64,000 nucleotides of DNA, taken from the NCBI GenBank assembly GCA_963696875.1, contig CAVOLQ010000001.1, positions 372,001 to 436,000 of the forward strand. The letters run 5' to 3'. Of the stretch, positions 1 through 7,224 are shown one piece after another. Each line of letters opens with the position of its first letter. Within the stretch, counting starts at the first letter, position 1. A program made the position numbers and the translations under genes. This stretch comes from Albibacterium sp963696875. Lineage in GTDB: Bacteria > Bacteroidota > Bacteroidia > Sphingobacteriales > Sphingobacteriaceae. The notes beneath the pieces were generated by a model. That model worked only from the letters and a program-made list of their open reading frames with translations, was not told the origin of the DNA and did no database searches.

Positions 1-202
1 TAAAAGAAGAGAAGCTACTGCTGCGATTGAAGGAAGTAAAAAGAAAATTGAATGGGGTTCCCAAATCCGTAATTATGTACTGCATCCTTATAAATTAGTT
101 AAGGACATGCGTACGAATTATGAAACTTCTAATGCGCAAGATGTGCTCGATGGGGAAATAAATGAATTTCTTAAAGCTTACCTTATGGAATTTGGAGGTT
201 AA
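1..202 (+). CDS. prfB: Peptide chain release factor 2, C-terminal end (partial)
   Basis: This is the 3' end of a gene that begins before the window; the frame opens at base 2 and stops with TAA at 200-202. The visible 66 residues match the end of class-I release factor RF2: a segment with WGSQIRNYVLHPYKLVKD, a short linker with RTNYET, then the closing VLDGEINEFLKAYL. RF2 reads UGA and UAA stop codons on the ribosome and triggers hydrolysis of peptidyl-tRNA. The GGQ catalytic motif, the stop-codon recognition tripeptide and any programmed frameshift site lie outside the window. The closing segment resembles RF2 more than RF1, but the call rests on this short piece. Confidence 0.85.
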   Translation, partial: KRREATAAIEGSKKKIEWGSQIRNYVLHPYKLVKDMRTNYETSNAQDVLDGEINEFLKAYLMEFGG

Positions 203-218
203 CCCAAAGCGGCTGGTT

Positions 219-755
219 TTAAAAGTTATTTTTCCACATCATACTTTCTACAGGACGTGTCGTTTTTCGATTGTACTTTGCATTGCCCTTAGTATTATAT
301 AGAATGTCGATCTCGCCCTCTACTTTAAAATAAATGAGCTGACCAATGGGCATTCCGGCATAAATTCTAACGGGTTGGGTAACGGATATTTCCAATGTCC
401 AAGTATTGCAAAATCCCACGTCTCCCTTGCCTGCGGTAGCATGGATGTCGATTCCTAAACGCCCGGTACTGGATTTGCCCTCTAAGAAGGGAACATGCCT
501 ATGGGATTCAGTATATTCCCTTGTTACCCCTAAATAAAGAGTGTTGGGCTCCAAAACAATACCTTCTTTTGGAATTTCAAAATGTTCGATCTCATTGTGT
601 TTCTTTGCATCAAGAACCCGGTTTTTATAGGTGGCTAAGTGTTTTCCCAAATGGACATCATATGAGTTGGTTCCTAAGCATTCTTTCCTAAACGGTTCAA
701 TAATAATGTTACCTTTTTCAATTTCTTCAAGGATAGCTTTATCTGATAAGATCAT
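219..755 (-). CDS. dcd: dCTP deaminase
   Basis: This enzyme deaminates dCTP to dUTP, feeding thymidylate synthesis in the cytosol. The 178-residue length is usual for the family. Visible motifs are LGTNSYDVHLG (about 27-37), the phosphate-binding EGKSSTGRLG (92-101), and HATAGKGDVGFCNTWTLE (105-122), whose final Glu aligns with the catalytic glutamate of dCTP deaminase/dUTPase trimers. IYAGMPIGQL (131-140) and the closing VESMMWKN are typical of Bacteroidota members. The gene is convergent with prfB, 16 bases away, and divergent from the phosphopantetheinyl transferase. It has its own -7 element upstream. Whether it is mono-functional or also hydrolyses dUTP cannot be read from the sequence. 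Confidence 0.95.
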   Translation of the reverse strand: MILSDKAILEEIEKGNIIIEPFRKECLGTNSYDVHLGKHLATYKNRVLDAKKHNEIEHFEIPKEGIVLEPNTLYLGVTREYTESHRHVPFLEGKSSTGRLGIDIHATAGKGDVGFCNTWTLEISVTQPVRIYAGMPIGQLIYFKVEGEIDILYNTKGNAKYNRKTTRPVESMMWKNNF

Positions 756-775
756 TTGAATTTAAATTTAGAAAA

Positions 776-783
776 CAAAAGTA
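776..783 (-). promoter_or_regulatory. Bacteroidota -7 element upstream of dcd
   Basis: On the minus strand this reads TACTTTTG, matching the TAnnTTTG -7 consensus of Bacteroidota sigma factor promoters. It lies 20 bases before the dcd start codon. I see no good TTG/TTTG -33 element at the usual 19-20 base spacing, so the call rests on the -7 match and its position. Confidence 0.5.
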
Positions 784-838
784 CTCATTATATGGAACTT
801 TAAAATGCTTTACCGATTTTTGGAGAAAATGAAGATAA

Positions 839-1480
839 ATGCCATTATATAAAAAAAGAACATTCGACGATGGAATGGTTCTCACGATTTGGAGAATTGA
901 AGAAGAAGAGAGCTACCTGCGTTCTTTATTAACTTTGAATGCAAACGAAGTGCAGGAACTTGATTCTATCAAAGCACCTCAAAGTCGTTTACGTTGGATG
1001 GCTTCTCGATTGGCCTTAAAGAGCGTATTTAAAGAATGGAAATTTATTGAAATACAAAAAGATATCCATGGAAAGCCTTTTTTTCGATTGTTAAGTGGAC
1101 ATTTTTCACTTAGTCATTCAGGAGAATTTGCAGTTTGTGTCTACCATCCAGAGAAAACGGTGGGGATAGATATTGAATTCATTAGACCAAAAGTATTCGA
1201 TATTCGCAGAAAATTCATGAAAGTCGAGGAGTTAAATTCTATTCCTGAGAAAAATGCAATGGAGTCTTTATTTGTGTGCTGGTGCGCTAAAGAAGCAATT
1301 TATAAATGGCATGGGAAAAAGGGGCTATCGATGAAAGATGGGATCAGCATTCATCCTTTTGTTTATGAAGAAAAAGGGCATCTGAAAGCAGAGTTGGTAA
1401 ACGGCGAAGGCACTTGGCTATTACAGGTCTCTTATGAGCGATTAGGTGATTATATGATCGCTTATGTTTCTCCGGAATAG
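839..1480 (+). CDS. 4'-phosphopantetheinyl transferase family protein
   Basis: Enzymes of this family move the 4'-phosphopantetheine arm from CoA to a conserved serine on acyl, peptidyl or aryl carrier proteins. The 213-residue length fits the Sfp/Gsp/HetI class with two pseudo-repeats rather than the short AcpS trimers. Key motifs are GKPFF (79-82 region), FSLSHSGEFAV (89-99), the Mg-binding GIDIE (109-113) and WCAKEAIYK (148-156), which carries the conserved Trp/Lys-Glu/Lys residues. No NRPS or PKS genes are visible here, so it probably activates the fatty-acid ACP or a polyene/flexirubin ACP elsewhere; that is inference. It is followed by lipB, whose donor substrate is octanoyl-ACP, a fitting though unproven link. 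Confidence 0.9.
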   Translation: MPLYKKRTFDDGMVLTIWRIEEEESYLRSLLTLNANEVQELDSIKAPQSRLRWMASRLALKSVFKEWKFIEIQKDIHGKPFFRLLSGHFSLSHSGEFAVCVYHPEKTVGIDIEFIRPKVFDIRRKFMKVEELNSIPEKNAMESLFVCWCAKEAIYKWHGKKGLSMKDGISIHPFVYEEKGHLKAELVNGEGTWLLQVSYERLGDYMIAYVSPE

Positions 1481-1548
1481 GAACTTTGAAGAACATGAAA
1501 CCCACATGCTATTGAATTGGAATTTAATTAGATAGAAGGGAAAAGATA

Positions 1549-2247
1549 ATGATAAATAAAGAAGTTTACTTTCAAGATTGGGGATTGGTTGATTACCAGA
1601 AAGCATGGAGTCGCCAGGAAGCCTTGTTCAAAGAAATTATAAGTAAGAAAACAGCAAATAGGACAAATAATACTAATTTTCCAACCGATAATCATTTGAT
1701 TTTTGTAGAGCATCCACACGTGTATACCTTGGGCAAAAGTGGAAAAGCAGATCATTTGTTATTAGATGAAAGTGGATTGGAAGAAAAACAGGCGACCTAT
1801 TATAAAATAGACCGGGGCGGGGATATAACTTACCATGGTCCCGGACAACTAGTAGGCTATCCTATTTTAGATTTAGACAATTTTTTTACTGATATACATC
1901 TATACCTGAGGACTTTAGAAGAAGCAGTTATTATAACATTAAAAGACTATGGTATAAATGGGGGACGTGTAGATGGTTTTACAGGCGTCTGGTTGGATGC
2001 AGAGAAAGCGAATGCAAGAAAGATTTGTGCCCTGGGTGTTCGAAGCAGCCGTTGGGTAACGATGCATGGTTTTGCCTTAAATGTAAATACCAATTTGGAT
2101 TACTTTAACAATATTGTACCCTGTGGTATTGAAAATAAAGCAGTCGCCTCCATGGATAGCGAGCTAGGGGAAACAATAAGTATGGAAGAGGTTAAAGAGA
2201 AATTAAAGACAAATCTAGCTTCACTTTTTCAAATGAAGCTAGTCTAA
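1549..2247 (+). CDS. lipB: Octanoyl-[ACP]:protein N-octanoyltransferase LipB
   Basis: LipB transfers octanoate from octanoyl-ACP to the lipoyl-domain lysine of 2-oxoacid dehydrogenase E2 subunits and GcvH, the first step of lipoate assembly. The 232 residues contain RGGDITYHGPGQ (89-100), ARKICALGVR with the conserved Lys (near 158), MHGFALNVN (172-180) and PCGI with the catalytic Cys (near 192). A GAAGGGA-like Shine-Dalgarno precedes the ATG. The E2 protein it would act on (sucB) and the matching E3 (lpdA) are both in this window; lipA is not. A perfect 9-bp inverted repeat (2215-2223 with 2234-2242) ends the gene and is followed 12 bases later by a T run, possibly part of a weak terminator towards the convergent DUF4270 gene. 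Confidence 0.96.
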   Translation: MINKEVYFQDWGLVDYQKAWSRQEALFKEIISKKTANRTNNTNFPTDNHLIFVEHPHVYTLGKSGKADHLLLDESGLEEKQATYYKIDRGGDITYHGPGQLVGYPILDLDNFFTDIHLYLRTLEEAVIITLKDYGINGGRVDGFTGVWLDAEKANARKICALGVRSSRWVTMHGFALNVNTNLDYFNNIVPCGIENKAVASMDSELGETISMEEVKEKLKTNLASLFQMKLV

Positions 2248-2266
2248 ATCTGCTGTTTTTTTATAA

Positions 2267-3679
2267 TCAATTATTTACTTTGCTATAGTAAATGTTTAAT
2301 TTCATTTTATATTTCTGATTACTTCCGCCACCAAGAATTGCTCTTGAGGCCGCTCTCGTGTTTGGTGAAAAGGGAACGTTATTTAACTCTATGGGAGAAG
2401 CTGGTGTCAAATAGATGCCCTTGTTTTGTGCTTTCCCAAGCAAAATGTCTTGTATAAACGAAGTGAGTGTAAATACGTAACGTTTTTTATCTTTATCATA
2501 AAAACCACCGTATGCTACGCCGAAACTTCTTGGGTCAGATAGATTAAAGCCGTCTGGACTTGTACGAGTATCACCGTCAGGAAGAGGCATGTTTTGGCCG
2601 GCGATATCTTTTCGGTATAGAGTCAGCCTCGGAGCTTGATCGGTAAATGTATTTCCCGTTGCGTCTGAATCTACATACATCACTAGCTCGGCTTTGTTCA
2701 CTACTAAATCTTGGTTTTTTAGATTTTCTAGATTTGGAAAACGAATCGAAGCTCCTAAGCCAGCAAGCCCTTCCAAATATATCGTAGATTGATCTTTGTT
2801 GGTATTGGCTAATTGGTTTCCAACTTCTGTACTGTATACATGATTTATGGCTGTTGATGTTTGGTTACTCGAAATTTCATACCTGCGTAAACTTTGAGAT
2901 GTGCTGTCAGGTAATTTATAATAAATTTCAATTCCGTTCTGCTCATTATTTATTGCAAGTTGAACAATCCCACCTACACCCGACTGTGCGTTCTGGTTGA
3001 CGCTAACATAGAAACCTTTTACAAGCGAATGGAAGTTTTCTCCATTTGCAAAATAGGCTGAATCTTGGTTGCTATCAAAGATGTTTTTCATTTTTGAACC
3101 ATCAAGAGGAATTCGAAGTTGAGGAGCTACTCGAATTAGGGTGTCTTTGCCGTTAACATTTTTAGAAATTGTAACACTATCCTTAAAAGAAAACTTTCGT
3201 ACAGATTTTCCTCCCATTAATTCAGGTGCAACATTCCATACTGCATTAGAATAATAGGGTCTTCCAAACTGGTAAGGCTCCCCTAATTGGTTAACAACAA
3301 TTTGGTAAGTAGATGATGTGGTTGTATCCCCGAAAAAGTCTTTACCATAGTTGACTACCAAAATAGCGGAGTCAATAGTGATGTTTGCAGGCAATCTAGA
3401 ATCTCCACCTGTAATAGGGGCTACAGCGAAAGCAAAACTTGCGCTAGTTTTGCCAATAACTGGATCTTGTATATAACCCAATGAAGTTGTTGCCAATCCA
3501 GATGTGACGATACTATCTTCTCGGAACGTTGCAGTTTGAATGGTCACGGTATCTATAAATTGACCTTGAATTTGATCACCGGGATTAATATCCAAACCAA
3601 CAAGCGATGGGTTACTGCAACCACTTAAAATAAAAAGACTTATCAACAAGGTTAATAAGTCTCGAAAATGATATTTCAT
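2267..3679 (-). CDS. DUF4270 domain lipoprotein
   Basis: This is a 470-residue protein with an N-terminal lipoprotein signal: a hydrophobic stretch then LSGCS, giving a lipid-modified Cys at about 21. The body, with segments such as GYIQDPVIGKTSASFA near the start and a beta-rich, Asn/Thr/Tyr-rich composition, fits the DUF4270 family, which is confined to Bacteroidota and has no assigned function. It lies 28 bases downstream of the GT5-like gene on the same strand, so the two are probably co-transcribed from the promoter near 4.59 kb. The order DUF4270, GT5, then divergent panC-panD recurs in Bacteroidota as far as I recall. It is probably a periplasm- or surface-facing outer-membrane lipoprotein; substrate unknown. 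Confidence 0.8.
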   Translation of the reverse strand: MKYHFRDLLTLLISLFILSGCSNPSLVGLDINPGDQIQGQFIDTVTIQTATFREDSIVTSGLATTSLGYIQDPVIGKTSASFAFAVAPITGGDSRLPANITIDSAILVVNYGKDFFGDTTTSSTYQIVVNQLGEPYQFGRPYYSNAVWNVAPELMGGKSVRKFSFKDSVTISKNVNGKDTLIRVAPQLRIPLDGSKMKNIFDSNQDSAYFANGENFHSLVKGFYVSVNQNAQSGVGGIVQLAINNEQNGIEIYYKLPDSTSQSLRRYEISSNQTSTAINHVYSTEVGNQLANTNKDQSTIYLEGLAGLGASIRFPNLENLKNQDLVVNKAELVMYVDSDATGNTFTDQAPRLTLYRKDIAGQNMPLPDGDTRTSPDGFNLSDPRSFGVAYGGFYDKDKKRYVFTLTSFIQDILLGKAQNKGIYLTPASPIELNNVPFSPNTRAASRAILGGGSNQKYKMKLNIYYSKVNN

Positions 3680-3707
3680 AAAAAATTAATTGAACTCTTT
3701 AAAAACG

Positions 3708-4538
3708 TTATGCTAGCGTCTCCAATTCCTCGCTTGCAAATTCTTCGTAAAGGTTGCAATAATTTTCGAAATCCTCGTCATTTTTAACATCAATAACAGG
3801 AATTTCTACATCTTTAACAATTTTTAACAGTTCCTCGTCGATGTTATCCTCCGCTAAAAATAAAGCATCTGAATAATGAATAGCACCTGCATATAAATCA
3901 AGATGATTAGCTGAACCGTAATTATCCATATCCTTAATCTTCATCGATCCTGTCAATGCTTTTTGTGCAAAATCATCCGAAAGTTTGCTTGGAAAAGCAT
4001 CATTATATAAAGAATATACAACCTTGGAAGTTTTAAAAGTAGGATCCTCCTTATATGCTGTTTTTATATACGCCGGAATCAATGAGCTCATCCATCCATG
4101 GCAATGTACCACGTCTGGAGACCAACCTAATTTCTTAACGGTTTCTAAGGCACCCTTGCAAAAGAAAATGCTTCTTTCGTCATTGTCCTCATAGAACTTG
4201 CCGGATTTGTCAGAAAATATATGTTTACGTTGAAAGTATTCTTCGTTATCTAAAAAATAGACTTGCATACGCGCAGAAGGTATAGAAGCTACTTTTATAA
4301 TTAATGGATTGTCATTGTTGTTTACTACAATGTTCATTCCCGATAAGCGAATAACTTCGTGTAATCGGTTACGTCTCTCATTGATAGTCCCAAACCGTGG
4401 CATAAGGATACGGATCTCAAATCCTTTTTCTTGCATTGCTTGGGGTAGGTTTCGGGTAATTTCAGAAATTTTACTTTTTTCGAGGAAAGGCGACATCTCG
4501 TGGGTAATAAATAAAATCTTTGTTTTTGCCATCTCCAT
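3708..4538 (-). CDS. Truncated GT5 glycogen/starch synthase-like protein (N-terminal domain only)
   Basis: The product is about 276 residues and covers only the N-terminal Rossmann half of a GT-B glycogen synthase (full enzymes are around 480). Visible family marks are an opening beta-strand and loop with ITHEMSPFLEK, PQAMQEKGFEIRILMPRFG, and DVVHCHGWMSSLIPAYIK. The ADP-glucose-binding K-x-G-G motif after the first strand is replaced by EKSKISEI, and the C-terminal nucleotide-binding domain is absent, so it is unlikely to work as a normal glycogen synthase by itself. I chose the start at 4538 (MEMAKTKILF), since a longer frame would begin before the likely transcription start. It is probably in an operon with the DUF4270 gene. 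Function unknown; a regulatory or glycan-binding role is only a guess. Confidence 0.8.
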   Translation of the reverse strand: MEMAKTKILFITHEMSPFLEKSKISEITRNLPQAMQEKGFEIRILMPRFGTINERRNRLHEVIRLSGMNIVVNNNDNPLIIKVASIPSARMQVYFLDNEEYFQRKHIFSDKSGKFYEDNDERSIFFCKGALETVKKLGWSPDVVHCHGWMSSLIPAYIKTAYKEDPTFKTSKVVYSLYNDAFPSKLSDDFAQKALTGSMKIKDMDNYGSANHLDLYAGAIHYSDALFLAEDNIDEELLKIVKDVEIPVIDVKNDEDFENYCNLYEEFASEELETLA

Positions 4539-4578
4539 AGTTTTGTTTTTTTGATTTAGATTATTTGTAATCAGAGTA

Positions 4579-4609
4579 CAAAGGTAAGCATTAATTGCCA
4601 ATTTATCAA
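4579..4609 (-). promoter_or_regulatory. Bacteroidota promoter for the GT5/DUF4270 operon
   Basis: On the minus strand a TTG (4607-4609) is followed by a 20-base spacer and TACCTTTG (4579-4586), matching the -33/-7 pattern of Bacteroidota. Transcription would start near 4572, about 34 bases before the chosen start codon at 4538 and inside the longer possible reading frame. This supports the downstream start. Confidence 0.6.
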
Positions 4610-4682
4610 TATTTTACACGAAATGCTTTGTAGTATCAATTGTAATGCTCACTTTTGACGGTTTATTTTATTCCTCTTTTTT

Positions 4683-5534
4683 GTGAAAATTGTTTACCAT
4701 AAAAAAGCCTTATTTGAGTATTTGGCTCAATTTCGTCGTGAAGGAAAGCGTATAGGTCTGGTTCCTACAATGGGGGCATTGCATCAAGGACACCTTTCTC
4801 TAATAGATTACATAAAAGGTTATTGTGACATTACAGTTTGCAGTATTTTTGTCAATCCGACTCAATTCAATGATGCAGAGGACCTGGAGAAATACCCAAG
4901 GCCCATTCAACATGATCTTAAATTACTGGAAGGAATTGGTTGTGACGTTGCATTTATTCCAGCTGTAGAGGAAATGTATGGGGAAAGCGAACACTGGACA
5001 ATTGATTTAGGACTACTGGATCAGGTTTTGGAAGGAGCTGAAAGACCAGGACATTACCAAGGAGTAACCCAGATTGTCAAAAAACTATTTGATATCATAG
5101 AACCTCAGGTAGCCTGTTTCGGTCAGAAAGATTACCAGCAATTTCTTGTAGTAAAGAAAATGGTGGAAATTTATTCTCTTGACATTGAGCTGATCATGTG
5201 TCCTACATTACGGGAAATAGATGGATTGGCAATGAGTTCGAGAAACGTTCGATTATCTATTAAAGGCCGTCAACAAGCATTGGCGATTGTTAAATCCTTA
5301 ACTGAATTCCAAGGGAATTACCTTGATTTGGGGATTGGCAAAGCCCGAGAAGAAGCAATAAGAAAATTAACCGAAAGTGAGGGCCTGAGCTTAGAGTATT
5401 TTGAAGTATGCGAACCCCAGACTTTGAAGGTAGTTCGTTCAGCAAAAAAAGAAGATCCCCTAGTGGTTTTAGTTGCTGCTTGGGTAGATGGAGTTCGGTT
5501 GATTGATAATATCATATTAGGGCAACCCGCATAA
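4683..5534 (+). CDS. panC: Pantoate--beta-alanine ligase
   Basis: PanC joins pantoate and beta-alanine with ATP to make pantothenate, the CoA precursor. The 283-residue length is standard. Motifs: PTMGALHQGHLSLI (28-41) with the HxGH-type ATP site, FVNPTQFNDAEDLEKYPR for pantoate binding, PGHYQGVTQIVKKLF, CFGQKDYQQ, and the KMSKS-equivalent loop AMSSRNVRLS. The start is GTG at 4683. panD follows after 27 bases and supplies the beta-alanine, so the two steps are adjacent. The gene is divergent from the GT5-like gene, with a shared intergenic region of about 140 bases. Confidence 0.97.
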   Translation: MKIVYHKKALFEYLAQFRREGKRIGLVPTMGALHQGHLSLIDYIKGYCDITVCSIFVNPTQFNDAEDLEKYPRPIQHDLKLLEGIGCDVAFIPAVEEMYGESEHWTIDLGLLDQVLEGAERPGHYQGVTQIVKKLFDIIEPQVACFGQKDYQQFLVVKKMVEIYSLDIELIMCPTLREIDGLAMSSRNVRLSIKGRQQALAIVKSLTEFQGNYLDLGIGKAREEAIRKLTESEGLSLEYFEVCEPQTLKVVRSAKKEDPLVVLVAAWVDGVRLIDNIILGQPA

Positions 5535-5549
5535 ATGCAGAATATTTCG

Positions 5550-5557
5550 TAATTTTG
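5550..5557 (+). promoter_or_regulatory. Candidate -7 element immediately before panD
   Basis: The bases TAATTTTG match the TAnnTTTG -7 consensus and end only four bases before the panD ATG. If it is used, transcription would begin at or next to the start codon, giving a leaderless mRNA. It could also be a chance match in AT-rich sequence, since panD can be read through from panC. Confidence 0.35.
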
Positions 5558-5561
5558 CAGA

Positions 5562-5909
5562 ATGATAATTGAGGTTTTAAAATCAAAAATCCATAGAGTA
5601 CGGGTTACGCAAGCCGAATTGAACTACGTGGGAAGTATTACTATCGATGAAGCTATCATTGAGGCGGCTAATATCATTCCTAATGAGAAAGTTCAGATCG
5701 TTAACAATAATAACGGTGCACGCTTCGAAACGTATGTAATTAAGGGCGAGCGGGGCTCAGGTATTATCTGTTTAAACGGTGCTGCGGCACGATTGGCACA
5801 AGTAGGGGATATCATCATTATTATTTCCTATGCGCAAATGACAATGGAAGAAGGCAGAAAGTTTGAGCCCGTTCTAGTGTTTCCCGACGAAAACAATCGA
5901 TTGGTTTAG
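5562..5909 (+). CDS. panD: Aspartate 1-decarboxylase
   Basis: PanD decarboxylates L-aspartate to beta-alanine using a covalently bound pyruvoyl group. The zymogen cleaves itself between Gly and Ser; the expected site is visible in LNYVGSITID, with Ser as the future pyruvoyl residue (about position 26). NNNNGARFETYVIKGERGSG and ICLNGAAARLAQVGD are the conserved core. The 115-residue length is normal. It follows panC by 27 bases. No start other than the ATG at 5562 is needed. Confidence 0.97.
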   Translation: MIIEVLKSKIHRVRVTQAELNYVGSITIDEAIIEAANIIPNEKVQIVNNNNGARFETYVIKGERGSGIICLNGAAARLAQVGDIIIIISYAQMTMEEGRKFEPVLVFPDENNRLV

Positions 5910-5958
5910 ATTGTCTTTATAGAAATTTCCGGTTATTTTTCAGTTAAGATATCATTGT

Positions 5959-5970
5959 TATGCTTGCATA
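5959..5970 (+). promoter_or_regulatory. Palindromic operator candidate, TATGCTTGCATA
   Basis: This is an inverted repeat, TATGC-TT-GCATA, placed between panD and the acyl-CoA dehydrogenase gene and just upstream of its -7 element. The same site in reverse complement lies at 34814-34825, at the start of the marR-fadNAE operon; a 14-base core TTATGCTTGCATAG is identical in both. The position within the promoter suits repression. Binding by the MarR protein at 34.8 kb is inferred. Confidence 0.5.
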
Positions 5971-5982
5971 GTAATAATATCC

Positions 5983-5990
5983 TATCTTTG
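5983..5990 (+). promoter_or_regulatory. -7 element of the acyl-CoA dehydrogenase gene
   Basis: TATCTTTG matches TAnnTTTG and lies 28 bases before the start codon at 6019. A TTG at 5964-5966 is 16 bases upstream, shorter than the usual spacing and inside the palindrome, so a regulator on the palindrome would block the promoter. Confidence 0.55.
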
Positions 5991-6018
5991 TGTAAACCTG
6001 AATTATAAAACCCTTATT

Positions 6019-7155
6019 ATGTTTGAATTAACTGAAGAACACAAAATGATTCGGCAGGCTGCTCGAGATTTTGCCAATCAAGAATTGAAACCTGGAGTTA
6101 TAGAGCGCGATACCAATCAGCAATTTCCCGCTAAGCAAGTGAGAATGCTTGGCGAATTAGGCTTTATGGGAATGATGGTCGATCCTGAATACAATGGGGC
6201 TGGTCTTGATTCCATCTCCTATGTATTGATGATGGAGGAACTTTCTAAGATCGATGCGTCAACTTCAGTAGTGGCTTCAGTCAATAACTCATTGGTGTGT
6301 TACGGACTACAAGCATACGGTACGGAAGAACAAAAAGAAAAATACCTTAAAGCCTTGGCCTCCGGACAAAAAATAGGCGCATTTTGTCTTTCTGAACCTG
6401 AAGCCGGCTCCGATGCTACCTTTCAACAAACCAAAGCCGAAGATAAAGGGGATTATTATTTGTTAAATGGCACCAAAAACTGGATAACCAATGGCAATTC
6501 GGCGTCTACATATTTGGTCATTGCGCAAACACATCCGGAAAAAGGCTATAAAGGAATAAATGCACTGATCGTAGAGAAAGGAATGGAGGGTTTCACTGTT
6601 GGACCCAAAGAAGATAAATTGGGAATAAGAGGCTCTGATACCCATTCCCTGCAGTTTAACGACGTGAAAGTCCCCAAAGAAAATAGAATTGGGGAAGATG
6701 GCTTTGGATTTAAATTCGCGATGAAAACCCTTGAAGGAGGAAGAATTGGAATTGCCGCCCAAGCATTAGGAATCGCAACTGGCGCTTACGAGCTTGCTCT
6801 AAATTATTCAAAAGAAAGAAAGACCTTTGGTAAACCAATTTCCGACCATCAAGCCATTCAATTTAAGTTGGCAGATATGGCAACTGATATTGAAGCCGCA
6901 CGCTTATTAGTATTAAAAGCCGCATGGTTAAAAGACCAGAAACTTCCTTATACGAAGTTAGCTGCAATGGCAAAGCTTTTTGCTTCTGAAGTAGCGATGA
7001 GAACAACAGTAGAAGCTGTGCAAATTCATGGAGGATATGGCTATGTGAAGGAATATCATGTCGAACGACTGATGCGAGATGCTAAAATTACACAGATTTA
7101 TGAAGGTACTTCCGAAATCCAAAGGATCGTTATTGCAAGGGAAATTTTAAAATAA
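6019..7155 (+). CDS. Short/medium-chain acyl-CoA dehydrogenase
   Basis: This is a cytosolic FAD enzyme that introduces the alpha-beta double bond in acyl-CoA and passes electrons to ETF. The 378 residues match the butyryl-CoA/isobutyryl-CoA dehydrogenase size. Motifs: AFCLSEPEAGSDA (FAD/substrate loop), WITNGNSASTYLVIAQT, GRIGIAAQALGIATGA, and QIYEGTSEIQRIVIAREIL, where the Glu of YEGTSE is the usual catalytic base of this subgroup. It stands alone, with its own promoter and a palindrome shared with the marR-fadNAE promoter, so it is probably co-regulated with beta-oxidation. Exact chain-length or branched specificity (butyryl versus isobutyryl) cannot be decided; icmF nearby makes an isobutyryl role plausible. 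Confidence 0.93.
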   Translation: MFELTEEHKMIRQAARDFANQELKPGVIERDTNQQFPAKQVRMLGELGFMGMMVDPEYNGAGLDSISYVLMMEELSKIDASTSVVASVNNSLVCYGLQAYGTEEQKEKYLKALASGQKIGAFCLSEPEAGSDATFQQTKAEDKGDYYLLNGTKNWITNGNSASTYLVIAQTHPEKGYKGINALIVEKGMEGFTVGPKEDKLGIRGSDTHSLQFNDVKVPKENRIGEDGFGFKFAMKTLEGGRIGIAAQALGIATGAYELALNYSKERKTFGKPISDHQAIQFKLADMATDIEAARLLVLKAAWLKDQKLPYTKLAAMAKLFASEVAMRTTVEAVQIHGGYGYVKEYHVERLMRDAKITQIYEGTSEIQRIVIAREILK

Positions 7156-7224
7156 AATGGGTGTTCCCTTTATTATGCTATTCTTATTTCTCAAATTTAT
7201 ACCATGATGTATACCCTCAAAAGA

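Noticed and set aside
2215..2256. Terminator after lipB
   Set aside because: A perfect 9-bp repeat exists but is inside the gene and 12 bases from the T run, so I kept it only as a note.
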